From Haloprofundus salilacus (GTDB lineage Archaea > Halobacteriota > Halobacteria > Halobacteriales > Haloferacaceae), in the NCBI RefSeq assembly GCF_020150815.1, contig NZ_CP083723.1, positions 2,852,001 through 2,916,000 on the forward strand: a stretch of DNA of 64,000 bases, in the 5' to 3' direction. Positions 33,730 through 42,787 of the stretch are shown one piece after another. Made by a program: the position numbers and the translations under genes. Each line of letters starts with the position of its first letter. The stretch's first letter is position 1. The notes beneath the pieces are model-generated. The model ran no database searches and had not been told where the DNA came from. It saw nothing but the letters and a program-made list of their open reading frames with translations.

Positions 33730-34722
33730 CTACCAGTCGAGCGACCCGCCCGACTGATACTCGGTCACCTGCGTCTCGAAGAAGTTCTTCTCCTTGTTGA
33801 GGTCGACCTGCTCGGACATCCACGGAAACGGATTTTCGGTGCCGAACTCGGCGTCCATCCGGAGTTGACCGAGGCGTCGGTCGGCGACGTACTCGACGTA
33901 CTCGGCGAACTGCTCGGCATTCATCCCGAAGAGGTCGGACGGGCACGCCTCCTCGGCGTATATCTGCTCCAGTTCGACCGCCTCGACGACGAGTTCTCGA
34001 ATCTCGGCTTCGAACGCCTCGGTCCAGACACCGGGGTTCTCGTCGCGGATCGCGTTGACGAGGTCGACGCCGAAGTTGAGATGCAGCGACTCGTCGCGCA
34101 TGATGTACTCGAACTGCTCGCCGACGCCGACCATCTTCCCCTGTCGCTTGAGCGCGAGCATCATCGCGAAGCCCGCGTAGAAGAAGATGCCCTCCATGAT
34201 GACGTAGAAGCCGACGAGGTCGCGGAGGAACGCCCGGAGGTCGTCGTCCGTCTCGATGGTGAAGTCGGGGTCGTCAGCGGCGCGCGTCAGGTCGACGACG
34301 AACGCGTCTTTCTCCTCGATGCTTGGGACGCGGTCGTACATGCCGTACAGGTACTCGGGGTCGAAGCCGAGGCTGTCGCAGCAGTAGATGAACGTGTCCG
34401 TATGGATAGCCTCCTCGTAGGCTTGTCGCAGGAGGTACTGGCGGCACTCGGGGGCGGTGACGTAGTCGTAGACGGCGAGGACGATGTTGTTCGCCGTCAG
34501 CGACTCCGCCGTCGAGAAGAACCCGAGGTTCCACTCGACGAGTTGTCGTTCCGCTTCTGTGAGTTCGTCGCCGCGCCACTGGGAGACGTCGTCCTGCATC
34601 GGCACCTCCTCGGGCACCCAGTTGTTGGCGACGCCCGCCTTGTAGTACTCGCGGGCCCAGTCGTACTCGATGGGCAGTATCTTGTTCGGGTCGTGCTGGC
34701 TGTCGTCGTTGAGTATCGGCAT
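33730..34722 (-). CDS. nrdB: Class I ribonucleotide reductase small subunit R2, subclass Ic-like
   Basis: A 330-residue ferritin-like di-metal protein. Metal ligands line up as Glu73 (FSTAESLTANN), Glu104 and His107 (EEAIHTDTF), the Glu of VIMEGIFF, and Glu/His of RDESLHLNFG. The position four residues after His107, normally the radical Tyr, is Phe111, and the first ligand is Glu rather than Asp. Both are hallmarks of the Chlamydia-type subclass Ic, which uses a Mn/Fe centre. It supplies the oxidising centre for NrdA and lies 36 nt downstream of it. Confidence 0.93.
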   Translation of the reverse strand: MPILNDDSQHDPNKILPIEYDWAREYYKAGVANNWVPEEVPMQDDVSQWRGDELTEAERQLVEWNLGFFSTAESLTANNIVLAVYDYVTAPECRQYLLRQAYEEAIHTDTFIYCCDSLGFDPEYLYGMYDRVPSIEEKDAFVVDLTRAADDPDFTIETDDDLRAFLRDLVGFYVIMEGIFFYAGFAMMLALKRQGKMVGVGEQFEYIMRDESLHLNFGVDLVNAIRDENPGVWTEAFEAEIRELVVEAVELEQIYAEEACPSDLFGMNAEQFAEYVEYVADRRLGQLRMDAEFGTENPFPWMSEQVDLNKEKNFFETQVTEYQSGGSLDW

Positions 34723-34758
34723 CTGTGTGTCGTGGTAGGGGAGGATAGTTCGCTGGCG

Positions 34759-37227
34759 CTACTGGCAGGCGTCGCAGGTGGGGTCCTCGACGCTCGGGAG
34801 GTCGCAGGCGTCATCGGACGCCCACTCGTTGCCGTCGTCGGCGTCACCGTCGCCTCCGTCGGCGTCGTTTCCAGACTCGTCGCCGCGCAGTTGGGTGTCG
34901 TCGTACTCGGCCATGTCGAGCGTCGACTTCTCTATCTGGCTCGCGCCGAGCGTCCGCAGGTAGTAGGTCGTCTTCAGCCCGAGTTCCCATGCGGTCCGGT
35001 AAACGTCGTCGAGCAGCGTCCCGTCCGTCGAGGGGAAGAAGACGTTGTGCGACTGGCTCTGGTCGACCCAGACGGCGCGCTGCGCCGACAGTCGAAGCTG
35101 GTGACGCGGGTCTATCTCGAATGCGCTCCGGTGAAGTTCGCGCAGCGACTCCGGAATCGCGTCTATCTCCTGAATCGAGCCGTCGTGGTACTTGATGCGG
35201 TCGAGCAGTTCGGGACCCCAGAGGTCGCGGTCCTTCAGTTGTTCGACGAGCGTCTCGTTGACGACGGTGAAGTCGCCGGACATGTTCGACTTCACGTAGA
35301 GGTTCGAGTAGCGCGGTTCGATGGACGGCGTCGTCCCGGCGATGGTCGAGATGGTCGCCGTCGGCGCGACGGCCATTGTGTTCGAGTTTCGCATCCCGTG
35401 TTCGGCGACGTGCTCGCGGACGCGCCCCCAGTCAAGCGTCTCCGTCACGTTGACGGGTATCTCGCGGTCGCGCTCTACTTCGAGGAGTTCGACCGTGTCC
35501 TGCGGGAACAGCCCGCGGTCCCACTTCGATCCCTCGTAGCTGTCGTACGGTTCGCGCTCGCGGGCGAGCCGTGAGGAGCCGAGGACGGCGTGGTAGGCGA
35601 CGAACTCCATCGCCTCGTCGGCGAACGAGACGGCGTCTTCGAAGGCCATCGACACGCCGCAGTCTACGAGCGCCTCGTGGAAGCCCATCACGCCGAGGCC
35701 GACCGGGCGGTGCCGCAAGTTCGAACGTTCGGCCGCTTCGGTCGGGTAGAAGTTCAGGTCGACGACGTTGTCGAGCATCCGCATCGCCGTTCCAACGGTG
35801 TCAGCGAGGCGCTCGCGGTCGAGCGCTCCCGCGCCGTCGGCGTCGTCCGCGACGTGCCGCGCGAGGTTCACCGAACCGAGGTTGCAGACGGCGGTCTCGT
35901 CCTCGGAGGTGTTGAGCGTGATCTCGGTGCAGAGGTTCGATGAGTTAACGGCGCCCGCGTGATCCTGCGGCGACCGGACGTTGCACGGGTCTTTGAACGT
36001 CAGCCACGGGTGGCCCGTCTCGAACAGCCGGGTGAGCATCGTCCGCCAGAGATCGGCGGCGTCGACGCGCTCGTACTGCCGCAGCTCGCCCGCGTCGGCT
36101 TTCGCCTCGTACTCGCGGTAGAGCTCCTCGAATTCCCGACCGTATGTGCCGTGCAGTTCGGGCACCTCGTCGGGCGAGAACAGCGTCCACTGCTCGTCGG
36201 CTTCGACGCGTTTCATGAACAGGTCGGGAATCCACGCCGCTGTGTTCATGTCGTGGGTGCGGCGTCGCTCGTCGCCGGTGTTGCGCCGGAGGTCGACGAA
36301 CGCCGGGAAGTCCATGTGCCAGCACTCGAGGTAAGCGCAGGCCGCACCGCGGCGCTTTCCGGAGCGGTTGATGGCCACGGTCACGTCGTTCGAGATCTTC
36401 AGAAAGGGGACGACTCCGGTCGACTCGACGCCGGTCGACTCGATGAGCGCGCCGGTCGCGCGGACGTTCGTCCAGTCGTTGCCGAGGCCGCCGGACCACT
36501 TCGAGAGCTTCGCGTGTTCGCCGTAGGCGTCGAAGATGTCGTCGAGATCGTCGTCGACCGTCGTCAGATAGCACGAGGAGAGCTGGGGGTGGGTCGTCCC
36601 GGCGTGAAACAGCGTCGGCGTCGAGTGGACGAACCGCAGCGTCGACAGCAGTTCGTAGAACTCCTTCGCGCGCTCGGTGCGCTCCTCGGGGAGTTCGCGC
36701 AGCGCGACGCCCATCGCGACGCGCATCCAGAACGACTGCGGCAGTTCGAGGCACTCGCCGTCGTTCGTCCGGAGAAAGTAGCGCTTTTCGAGCGTCTCCA
36801 TCGCCATGTAACCGAACTCCTCGTCGCGGTCGAGAACGAGCGTCTCCGCGAGTTCGTCGAGGTCGTAGGCGAGCATGCGGTCGTCGAGCAACTCTTCGGC
36901 GACGCCGCGCTCGATGCCCTCGCGGAACGACTCGCGGTAGGCGGCGTCGAGCGCGTCGCCACGAAGGTCGGCGTCGAGCAGTCGACGGTAGTAGCGTCGT
37001 CGGAACGCGTCGGCCGCCGCGGCGTCGAACGCCGGGTCGCGCTCGGTTCGGGCGGTCAACACGTCGACGACGGCTTTGTAGCGTTCATCGACTGACGCGC
37101 CGTCGTACAGTTTTCGCTCGGCGGCGTCGACGAGGCGGTCGACATCGTCGACGGCGTCGCGGTCGCGACAGGCGTCTTCGAGCACCGAACGGACGGTCTC
37201 TGCGTGTGCGTCGGTAGTCTGGCTCAT
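34759..37227 (-). CDS. nrdA: Class I ribonucleoside-diphosphate reductase large subunit
   Basis: An 822-residue catalytic subunit reducing ribonucleoside diphosphates. The first 100 residues are helical and resemble a degenerate ATP-cone. The active-site cysteines fit SSCYLTTV (first redox Cys), NSSNLCTEI (radical Cys loop) and CNLGSVNLA (second redox Cys), and the C-terminal tail ends CDACQ, the redox-relay pair. Loop KWSGGLGNDWTN is the specificity site. It is transcribed with nrdB; upstream lies a GC-rich leader of about 120 nt and a TATA-like CATTTATG near 37367-37374. Confidence 0.95.
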   Translation of the reverse strand: MSQTTDAHAETVRSVLEDACRDRDAVDDVDRLVDAAERKLYDGASVDERYKAVVDVLTARTERDPAFDAAAADAFRRRYYRRLLDADLRGDALDAAYRESFREGIERGVAEELLDDRMLAYDLDELAETLVLDRDEEFGYMAMETLEKRYFLRTNDGECLELPQSFWMRVAMGVALRELPEERTERAKEFYELLSTLRFVHSTPTLFHAGTTHPQLSSCYLTTVDDDLDDIFDAYGEHAKLSKWSGGLGNDWTNVRATGALIESTGVESTGVVPFLKISNDVTVAINRSGKRRGAACAYLECWHMDFPAFVDLRRNTGDERRRTHDMNTAAWIPDLFMKRVEADEQWTLFSPDEVPELHGTYGREFEELYREYEAKADAGELRQYERVDAADLWRTMLTRLFETGHPWLTFKDPCNVRSPQDHAGAVNSSNLCTEITLNTSEDETAVCNLGSVNLARHVADDADGAGALDRERLADTVGTAMRMLDNVVDLNFYPTEAAERSNLRHRPVGLGVMGFHEALVDCGVSMAFEDAVSFADEAMEFVAYHAVLGSSRLAREREPYDSYEGSKWDRGLFPQDTVELLEVERDREIPVNVTETLDWGRVREHVAEHGMRNSNTMAVAPTATISTIAGTTPSIEPRYSNLYVKSNMSGDFTVVNETLVEQLKDRDLWGPELLDRIKYHDGSIQEIDAIPESLRELHRSAFEIDPRHQLRLSAQRAVWVDQSQSHNVFFPSTDGTLLDDVYRTAWELGLKTTYYLRTLGASQIEKSTLDMAEYDDTQLRGDESGNDADGGDGDADDGNEWASDDACDLPSVEDPTCDACQ

Positions 37228-37365
37228 GTGTGGGAGTAGTGAGTTCGACTCCCGGCGGTCGCGCCGCTGAACGGCGTCGCAACTCGCCGGAGAACGGCCG
37301 AATGCACCCGCGTCGGCGCTGTCGGCCCGGTCGAACCGTACCGCGTGATGACCGACGGGAGCGGC

Positions 37366-37376
37366 ATAAATGTTTC
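37366..37376 (-). promoter_or_regulatory. Candidate nrdA promoter (BRE/TATA)
   Basis: The minus strand reads GGAAAC then ATTTATGCC, a purine-rich BRE-like element followed by a TATA-like box. A start about 25 nt downstream would give a 5' leader near 115 nt for nrdAB, longer than most haloarchaeal leaders. The AT-rich patch continues to 37420 and may also serve the divergent acetyltransferase gene. Confidence 0.4.
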
Positions 37377-37485
37377 CAACAGTGCTTTCAGTAATACAAT
37401 TTTAGTTGGTTTTCCTAGTCCGTCCTGCCCGTCGTGTCAGCCGATCCGAGCAACGGCTTTCCCCGTCGGCGTGCTACGGAGACAC

Positions 37486-37980
37486 ATGGAGATACGACCG
37501 GCCAACGCCGATGACATCGAGGCGATACAGCGCGTCGCCCGGCGGTCGTGGGAGGCGACGTACCGCGACATCCTCGGCGCGGAGACGGTGGCGGAGACCG
37601 TCTCGGAGTGGTACTCCGAGGAGGCGCTTTCGGATGTGCTCGGCAAACCGGGGACGGCGTTTCTGGCCGCCGAGAAAGAGAGCGAGGTAGTCGGCTTCTG
37701 TCACGGCGTCGTCGAGGCCGAGCAGGGCGACATCGTCCGTCTCTACGTCGACCCGGACCACTGGCGCGACGGCGTCGGCTCCGCGCTGTACGAACGCCTC
37801 CGCTCGGACCTCGAAGATTTCAACATGCACCGACTGGAGGCTATCGTCCTCGCGGACAACGAGATGGGCAACGAGTTCTACCGCAATCTCGGCTTCGAGA
37901 AGACGGGGGAGGGTGAGGTGACGATGCGTGGAGAGACGTACGGCGAGAACGTCTACCGGAAGCGACTCTCGGCGACGTAG
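37486..37980 (+). CDS. GNAT family N-acetyltransferase
   Basis: A 164-residue acetyl-CoA-dependent transferase. The N-terminal beta strand IRPANADDIEAIQRV, the central strand pair, the acetyl-CoA loop region LYVDPDHWRDGVGSALYERL (Q/RxxGxG/A) and the C-terminal NEFYRNLGFEKTGEG are typical. Acceptor unknown. ATG 37486 begins the fold; 47 extra codons of open frame upstream are rejected as promoter DNA. It converges on uvrB with 10 nt between stops. Confidence 0.87.
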   Translation: MEIRPANADDIEAIQRVARRSWEATYRDILGAETVAETVSEWYSEEALSDVLGKPGTAFLAAEKESEVVGFCHGVVEAEQGDIVRLYVDPDHWRDGVGSALYERLRSDLEDFNMHRLEAIVLADNEMGNEFYRNLGFEKTGEGEVTMRGETYGENVYRKRLSAT

Positions 37981-37990
37981 CGCCCGGTGG

Positions 37991-40051
37991 TCAGAACTCG
38001 GGATCGATTTCGGGGGCGACGCCGTCGTCCGGGTTATCGAGGTCGAACTCCCGGCGGAGTTTCCGAATCCGGTCGCGGATGTCCGCGGCGAGTTCGAACT
38101 CGAGGTTGCTCGCGGCCTCGTCCATCCGGTCTTCGAGCAGATCGACCTTCCGGGCGGCAGCGTCGGCGTCCTCGATGTCGTCGACGGAGGTGTCGGAGGT
38201 GTCGGTCTTGCTCCCTGGGAGACTCGTCTCGCCGACTTCCTTCTGAATCGTCTCGGGCGTGTAGCCGTGCTCCTCGTTGAACTCGGTCTGAATCTCGCGG
38301 CGGCGCTGGGTCTCTTCGATGGCGGCTTCCATCGAGTTCGTCATCTCGTCGGCGTAGAGGATGACTTCGCCGTTGACGTTGCGGGCGGCGCGGCCCATCG
38401 TCTGGACGAGTGTTGTTTCGGAGCGGAGAAAGCCCTCTTGGTCGGCATCGAGGATGGCGACGAGCGATACTTCGGGGATGTCCAGACCCTCCCGGAGGAG
38501 GTTGATGCCGACGAGCACGTCGATGTTCCCCAACCTGAGGTCGCGGATGAGTTCGTGGCGTTCGAGCGTATCGGTCTCGTCGTGCATGTACGCCACGTCG
38601 ACGCCCGCCTCTTCAAGATACTCGGTGAGGTCCTCGGCCATGCGCTTCGTGAGCGTCGTCACGAGCACGCGCTCGTCGCGTTCGATTCGCTCGTCGATGC
38701 GGCCCATCAGGTCGTCGACCTGCCCCGTCGCCTCCGCGAGTTCGACCTTCGGGTCGACGAGGTGGGTCGGGCGAACGATCTGTTCGACGATCTGCTCGGA
38801 GTGCTCGCGCTCGTAGTCGCTGGGCGTCGCGGAGACGAACAGCAGGTCCGAGGTCTTCTCCTCGAACTCCTCGAACGTCAGCGGGCGGTTGTCGTAGGCG
38901 GTCGGGAGTCGGAAGCCGTTGCCGACGAGCGAGTCCTTCCGCGATTTGTCGCCCGCGAACTGCCCCTTTATCTGGGGCAGCGTGACGTGCGACTCGTCGA
39001 CGACGCAGAGGAAGTCGTCGGGGAAGTAGTCCAAAAGGGTGTACGGTGCCTCGCCCGACTCGCGGTCGGACATGTGAACCGAGTAGTTCTCGATGCCCGA
39101 GCAGTAGCCGGTCTCCCGAAGCATCTCGAGGTCGAACGTCGTGCGCTCCTCGATGCGCTGGGCGGCGATCAGGTCGCCGTTTCGCTCGAAGTAGCGCACG
39201 CGCTGTTCCATCAACTCCTCGATCTCCTCGGTGGCGCGTTCGAGACGCCCCTCCGGAATGGAGTAGTGCTCCGCCGGGTGGAACAGCACCGCGGGTTCCT
39301 GAGAGACGACTTCGCCTTGCAGCGTGTCTATCTTCATCATCCGGTCGATTTCGTCGCCCCAGAACTCCACGCGGACGGCGTAGCGGCCGTACATCGGGAA
39401 CACTTCGACGGTGTCGCCGCGAACTCTGAACGTACCCTGCGAGAAGTCCACGTCGTTTCGCTCGTAGTTGAGGTCGACGAGTCGCTTCAGCAGTTCGTCG
39501 CGGTCGATTTCCTCGCCGACCTCCAACTCCAGGGCCATCTCCTTGTAGTTGCGCGGGTCGCCGAGACCGTAGATGGCCGAGACCGAGGCGACGACGATGA
39601 CGTCGTCGCGGGTGAGAAGCGACCGCGTCGCCGAGTGGCGCAAGCGGTCTATCTCCTCGTTTATCGACATGTCCTTGTCGATGTACGTGTCGGTCTGTTC
39701 GAGGTACGCCTCGGGTTGGTAGTAGTCGTAGTAGGAGACGAAGTACTCGACGGCGTTGTCGGGAAAGAGGCTGCGGAACTCCTCGTACAACTGCGCGGCG
39801 AGCGTCTTGTTGTGCGCGAGAACGAGCGTCGGTTTCTGGACCTCCTCGATGGTCCACGAGACGGTGTTGGTCTTCCCGCTGCCCGTCACGCCGAGCAGCG
39901 TCTGCGTCTCCATCCCGCTCGCGTAGCCGTCGGCCAACTGCTCGATGGCCTCCGGTTGGTCGCCTGCGGGGTCGAACGGCGCGTCGACGCGGAACCGGCG
40001 GTCGGCCTCCGGCCGGTCGGGCGACAACGGTCCGGAGTCGATGTCACTCAT
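37991..40051 (-). CDS. uvrB: UvrABC excision nuclease subunit B
   Basis: A 686-residue nucleotide-excision repair helicase-like subunit. Walker [11 protein letters not shown] is near residue 55, the beta-hairpin [20 protein letters not shown] near 100, DESHVTLPQ is the DEAD-like box, and [28 protein letters not shown] and QTMGRAARN mark the C-terminal helicase motifs. A UVR motif ([21 protein letters not shown]) near the end contacts UvrC. It verifies damage handed over by UvrA. Haloarchaea gained uvrABC from bacteria; uvrA and uvrC are not in the window. Confidence 0.97.
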   Translation of the reverse strand: MSDIDSGPLSPDRPEADRRFRVDAPFDPAGDQPEAIEQLADGYASGMETQTLLGVTGSGKTNTVSWTIEEVQKPTLVLAHNKTLAAQLYEEFRSLFPDNAVEYFVSYYDYYQPEAYLEQTDTYIDKDMSINEEIDRLRHSATRSLLTRDDVIVVASVSAIYGLGDPRNYKEMALELEVGEEIDRDELLKRLVDLNYERNDVDFSQGTFRVRGDTVEVFPMYGRYAVRVEFWGDEIDRMMKIDTLQGEVVSQEPAVLFHPAEHYSIPEGRLERATEEIEELMEQRVRYFERNGDLIAAQRIEERTTFDLEMLRETGYCSGIENYSVHMSDRESGEAPYTLLDYFPDDFLCVVDESHVTLPQIKGQFAGDKSRKDSLVGNGFRLPTAYDNRPLTFEEFEEKTSDLLFVSATPSDYEREHSEQIVEQIVRPTHLVDPKVELAEATGQVDDLMGRIDERIERDERVLVTTLTKRMAEDLTEYLEEAGVDVAYMHDETDTLERHELIRDLRLGNIDVLVGINLLREGLDIPEVSLVAILDADQEGFLRSETTLVQTMGRAARNVNGEVILYADEMTNSMEAAIEETQRRREIQTEFNEEHGYTPETIQKEVGETSLPGSKTDTSDTSVDDIEDADAAARKVDLLEDRMDEAASNLEFELAADIRDRIRKLRREFDLDNPDDGVAPEIDPEF

Positions 40052-40212
40052 CGGCCGTGGTACGTGACGGAGCTACTTTACGGGTGCGTCCGAGCGCCGA
40101 CGACGGGGCGGTCCGCGACGGCGATGGGGCGGGTCGTGCCGACGACCGGGTTTCGTGCTGACGACCGGGTTCCGCACCGACGAAAGGAGCGGAGCGATCG
40201 GGGGCGAGGCGG

Positions 40213-41514
40213 CTAGAGCGACCGCTCTGCGAACGTCGGAGTCCAGACGGTGCCGTCGGTGAGCATCTCGCCGCCACAGCGCCAGGAGTCGGCATTGCTC
40301 ACGTCGTCGTCGACGTACGGGTACGCGACGAGCGTCGGCGGCGCGGTCAGAAGCGACAGGGGGTAGTCGTCGTCACGGACGAATCCGGCCGCCCGCATCG
40401 TCTCGTCGGGGAACGCCGACCCGAACGCCATCAGGAACTCTGCGTCGGCGTGTTGCTCGGCGATAGCGACGAGCAGTGTCCGAATCGCGGCGGTTTCTCC
40501 GGTTTTCTCAACCGCGGGTCCGGCAGGAAGCACGTCGACGAGTTCGACGCGGTTGTTCTCGTCCGGATCGGCGACGACGACTGCGGCGACCGTTTCGTCG
40601 TCGCGGGCGGCGAAGTACGTCCGGTACGACTCGGCGGAGTCGTCGAACCGCCAGTCGTAGAACTCGGCATCGCGGACAGCACGGACGGCGCGGACGTCGT
40701 CGGCGTCGACGCGCTCCGCGAGGGCCGCGAGTCGCTCGGCGGGAACGCCGTCGACGCGGGAGACTGCGAGGTCGCGGTCGACGGCGATTCGGCGACGCTT
40801 CGCGGCGAGGTAACCGCGTGCGGCGACGCTCCCGAGTCGGCCGAGCGCGCGGCCAACAGCGCCGCGGTCGGCGGTGAACGCGAACGGGTTCCGGATTCGG
40901 TAGTACGTCGGCACGTTGTCGACGACACGATAGCCGAACGCCAGCGCGTTGGCGAGCGCCTCGTCGTCGCCGTCGAGAAAGTCGAACGCGAAGGCGGTCG
41001 ACGAGTTGACGTATCGTTCGGCGGCGGCCGACGAGAGTTGGTCGGCGAGATCCGTCTCTCCGTACTCGGGATGAGCGATGATACCGGCGGTGCGGCGGGC
41101 GGTCACCACGTCGGTTCCGACGCACATCCGGACGGCGACCGACAGGTGCGCGCCGACGAGCTCGCCGTCGCGTTCGGCGACGAGTATCGGCGTCTCGTCG
41201 GGGTTGAACGGGTTGTCGACGAATCGCCGAGCGAACCGCTCGGGGGTCTCGCCCGTCGCCGTCTCGTACAGCGAGAGCAGTTCGTCTCTGTCGTCGGTCT
41301 CGAACGGTCGCATGACGAGGTCGTCGAGTTCGGCTCCGTCTTCGGAGGCGTCCTCGCGGTCCGGTTCGGAATCGATTCCATCGTCGACGGTGGTATCTCC
41401 GGAGGACTCGGCGGCGTCGAGTGACTCGCTCCCGCCATCGACGGGGGGTTCCGCTTGCGAACGAGACGTGTCACGGTCGTCTCGGTCGTGACTCTCTTCG
41501 GTCGACGCGGTCAT
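40213..41514 (-). CDS. GNAT-fold protein with disordered acidic N-terminus
   Basis: A 433-residue protein. Residues 1-65 are a Ser/Asp/Glu-rich tail of low complexity; the folded part starts at VMRPFETDDRDELLSLYE and has a GNAT core with VAERDGELVGAHLSVAVRM and TAGIIAHPEYGETDLADQL. A second alpha/beta half (YFAARDDETVAAVVV, FLMAFGSAFPDETMRAAGF) suggests a double-GNAT arrangement like that of Eis or sterol-carrier-linked acetyltransferases. Acceptor unknown. It diverges from the small coiled-coil gene at 41633. Confidence 0.7.
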   Translation of the reverse strand: MTASTEESHDRDDRDTSRSQAEPPVDGGSESLDAAESSGDTTVDDGIDSEPDREDASEDGAELDDLVMRPFETDDRDELLSLYETATGETPERFARRFVDNPFNPDETPILVAERDGELVGAHLSVAVRMCVGTDVVTARRTAGIIAHPEYGETDLADQLSSAAAERYVNSSTAFAFDFLDGDDEALANALAFGYRVVDNVPTYYRIRNPFAFTADRGAVGRALGRLGSVAARGYLAAKRRRIAVDRDLAVSRVDGVPAERLAALAERVDADDVRAVRAVRDAEFYDWRFDDSAESYRTYFAARDDETVAAVVVADPDENNRVELVDVLPAGPAVEKTGETAAIRTLLVAIAEQHADAEFLMAFGSAFPDETMRAAGFVRDDDYPLSLLTAPPTLVAYPYVDDDVSNADSWRCGGEMLTDGTVWTPTFAERSL

Positions 41515-41632
41515 TGCGTGTGGTTTCCGAGAGACACGCCATTGTTACTCACCCCATACTGGTCGGTAAGTGGGCCCAAACGGCGAGCACGGTTTCCGAA
41601 ACACTTTGCCTGATTCCGAGCTACTCACTCAC

Positions 41633-41902
41633 ATGGAACGCGAACAACTCCAGCGGGCGAGCGACGAACTTCGGGAGGCGAGCGAACTGACGGACGGCGC
41701 GCTCCGAGAGCGACTCGTAGAGCAGTCCGAGCAGTTGACCGACCTCGCGAATCGAGAGCGCGGACCCGACCACGGCCGACTCGACAGACACCTGAACGTA
41801 CTGCGAGACATCGCAGCACAACTCGACGGCGAGGCGAAGGCGCACGTCGAAAGTGCGAGCGAGGCCATCACCGACTATCGGTCCGGCGTCGCGGGCGTCT
41901 GA
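41633..41902 (+). CDS. Small coiled-coil protein (DUF7553-like)
   Basis: An 89-residue, almost wholly helical acidic protein (MEREQLQRASDELREASELT...) with heptad-like Leu/Ala spacing and an RGPDHGRLDRHLNVLRDI segment. Proteins of this size and pattern are widespread in haloarchaea with no known role. ATG 41633 is preferred to the upstream GTG-type start at 41570 because the added residues are atypical. Confidence 0.65.
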   Translation: MEREQLQRASDELREASELTDGALRERLVEQSEQLTDLANRERGPDHGRLDRHLNVLRDIAAQLDGEAKAHVESASEAITDYRSGVAGV

Positions 41903-41993
41903 ACGGGGCGATTCCCGAGCGCGGCGGCCGAACCCCTTCAGTTCGCGTGGAGATTTGAGAGCATCAGCCGAAGAAAACGGTTCGCTTCGGCGG

Positions 41994-42614
41994 TCAGCAG
42001 ACGTTTTTCGGCTTGACGCCCATCGATTCGAGCGTCTCGACGTACTGGTCGTACGCGGCGTCGACGACGGTGTCGGCGGCGGCGTGGGCGCGTTCCCAGT
42101 CCGCGTCGTCGTCGCAGACCGAATCGAGCAGCTCTGCGGCGCGGTCCAGTTGGTCGTCGTAGTCGTCGCGGATGCTCCGAAACGCGTCCGCCGAGGAGGT
42201 GTCGGCGCTGCCGACGAAGAAGCCGACCATCTGTCCGGCGAGGCGGCTAGCGACTATCGAACGCGCGAGGAGGCCGCCGGCCCGTTCTTCCGTATTTTCG
42301 AAGCCGTCGAGCACCTCGTACATCCGACGGTCGGTGTCGGGGTTGGTGTCCTCACTCTCGACGGCGTCGCGATGGTCGGTCTCCGCGTCGGCGACGGCCG
42401 AGAACAGGTCGGCTGCGTCACTGTCGTCTTCGATCTCGGCCCACTCCTCGAAGAGGCGGGCGGCCGTCTCCGCTTCGTCGCGGGCGGCGGCGCGGATCGC
42501 CGGGGCGTCCATCTCCCCGCCGGTGAGCGCGTACAGCGCCTTCGAAGAGCCGAGTCGGGAGAGGGCGGTCTCGTGGTCGTCGCGCAGCGCCTCGATGAGT
42601 TCGTACCCGTTCAT
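41994..42614 (-). CDS. Ferritin-like / rubrerythrin-related helical protein
   Basis: A 206-residue helical protein (MNGYELIEALRDDHETALSRLG...). Repeated Glu and ExxH-type patterns (RDEAETAARLFEEWAEIE, ADAETDHRDAVE) suggest a ferritin-like four-helix bundle that may bind two metals, though I cannot assign every ligand, and a second half carries a hydrophobic segment (LARSIVASRLAGQMVGFFVG) and acidic helices. A role in oxidative or metal homeostasis is inference. The ATG at 42614 is chosen; the open frame upstream is Arg-rich and not credible. Confidence 0.6.
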   Translation of the reverse strand: MNGYELIEALRDDHETALSRLGSSKALYALTGGEMDAPAIRAAARDEAETAARLFEEWAEIEDDSDAADLFSAVADAETDHRDAVESEDTNPDTDRRMYEVLDGFENTEERAGGLLARSIVASRLAGQMVGFFVGSADTSSADAFRSIRDDYDDQLDRAAELLDSVCDDDADWERAHAAADTVVDAAYDQYVETLESMGVKPKNVC

Positions 42615-42787
42615 GCGAAGACGTACGAGGGACGGGCGTTTGTAACCTGCGCCGTCGTCAATCCGCCGTCGAGCGCTCGGTCGCCGATTCGGTCGCATCC
42701 TCGGGAGTCGCCGCTGTACGACAGCGAGCGCGCGTCGAACAATCATCCGAGAGATACAGTTACGGGGATGGCTGTTAACTGGCGAAC

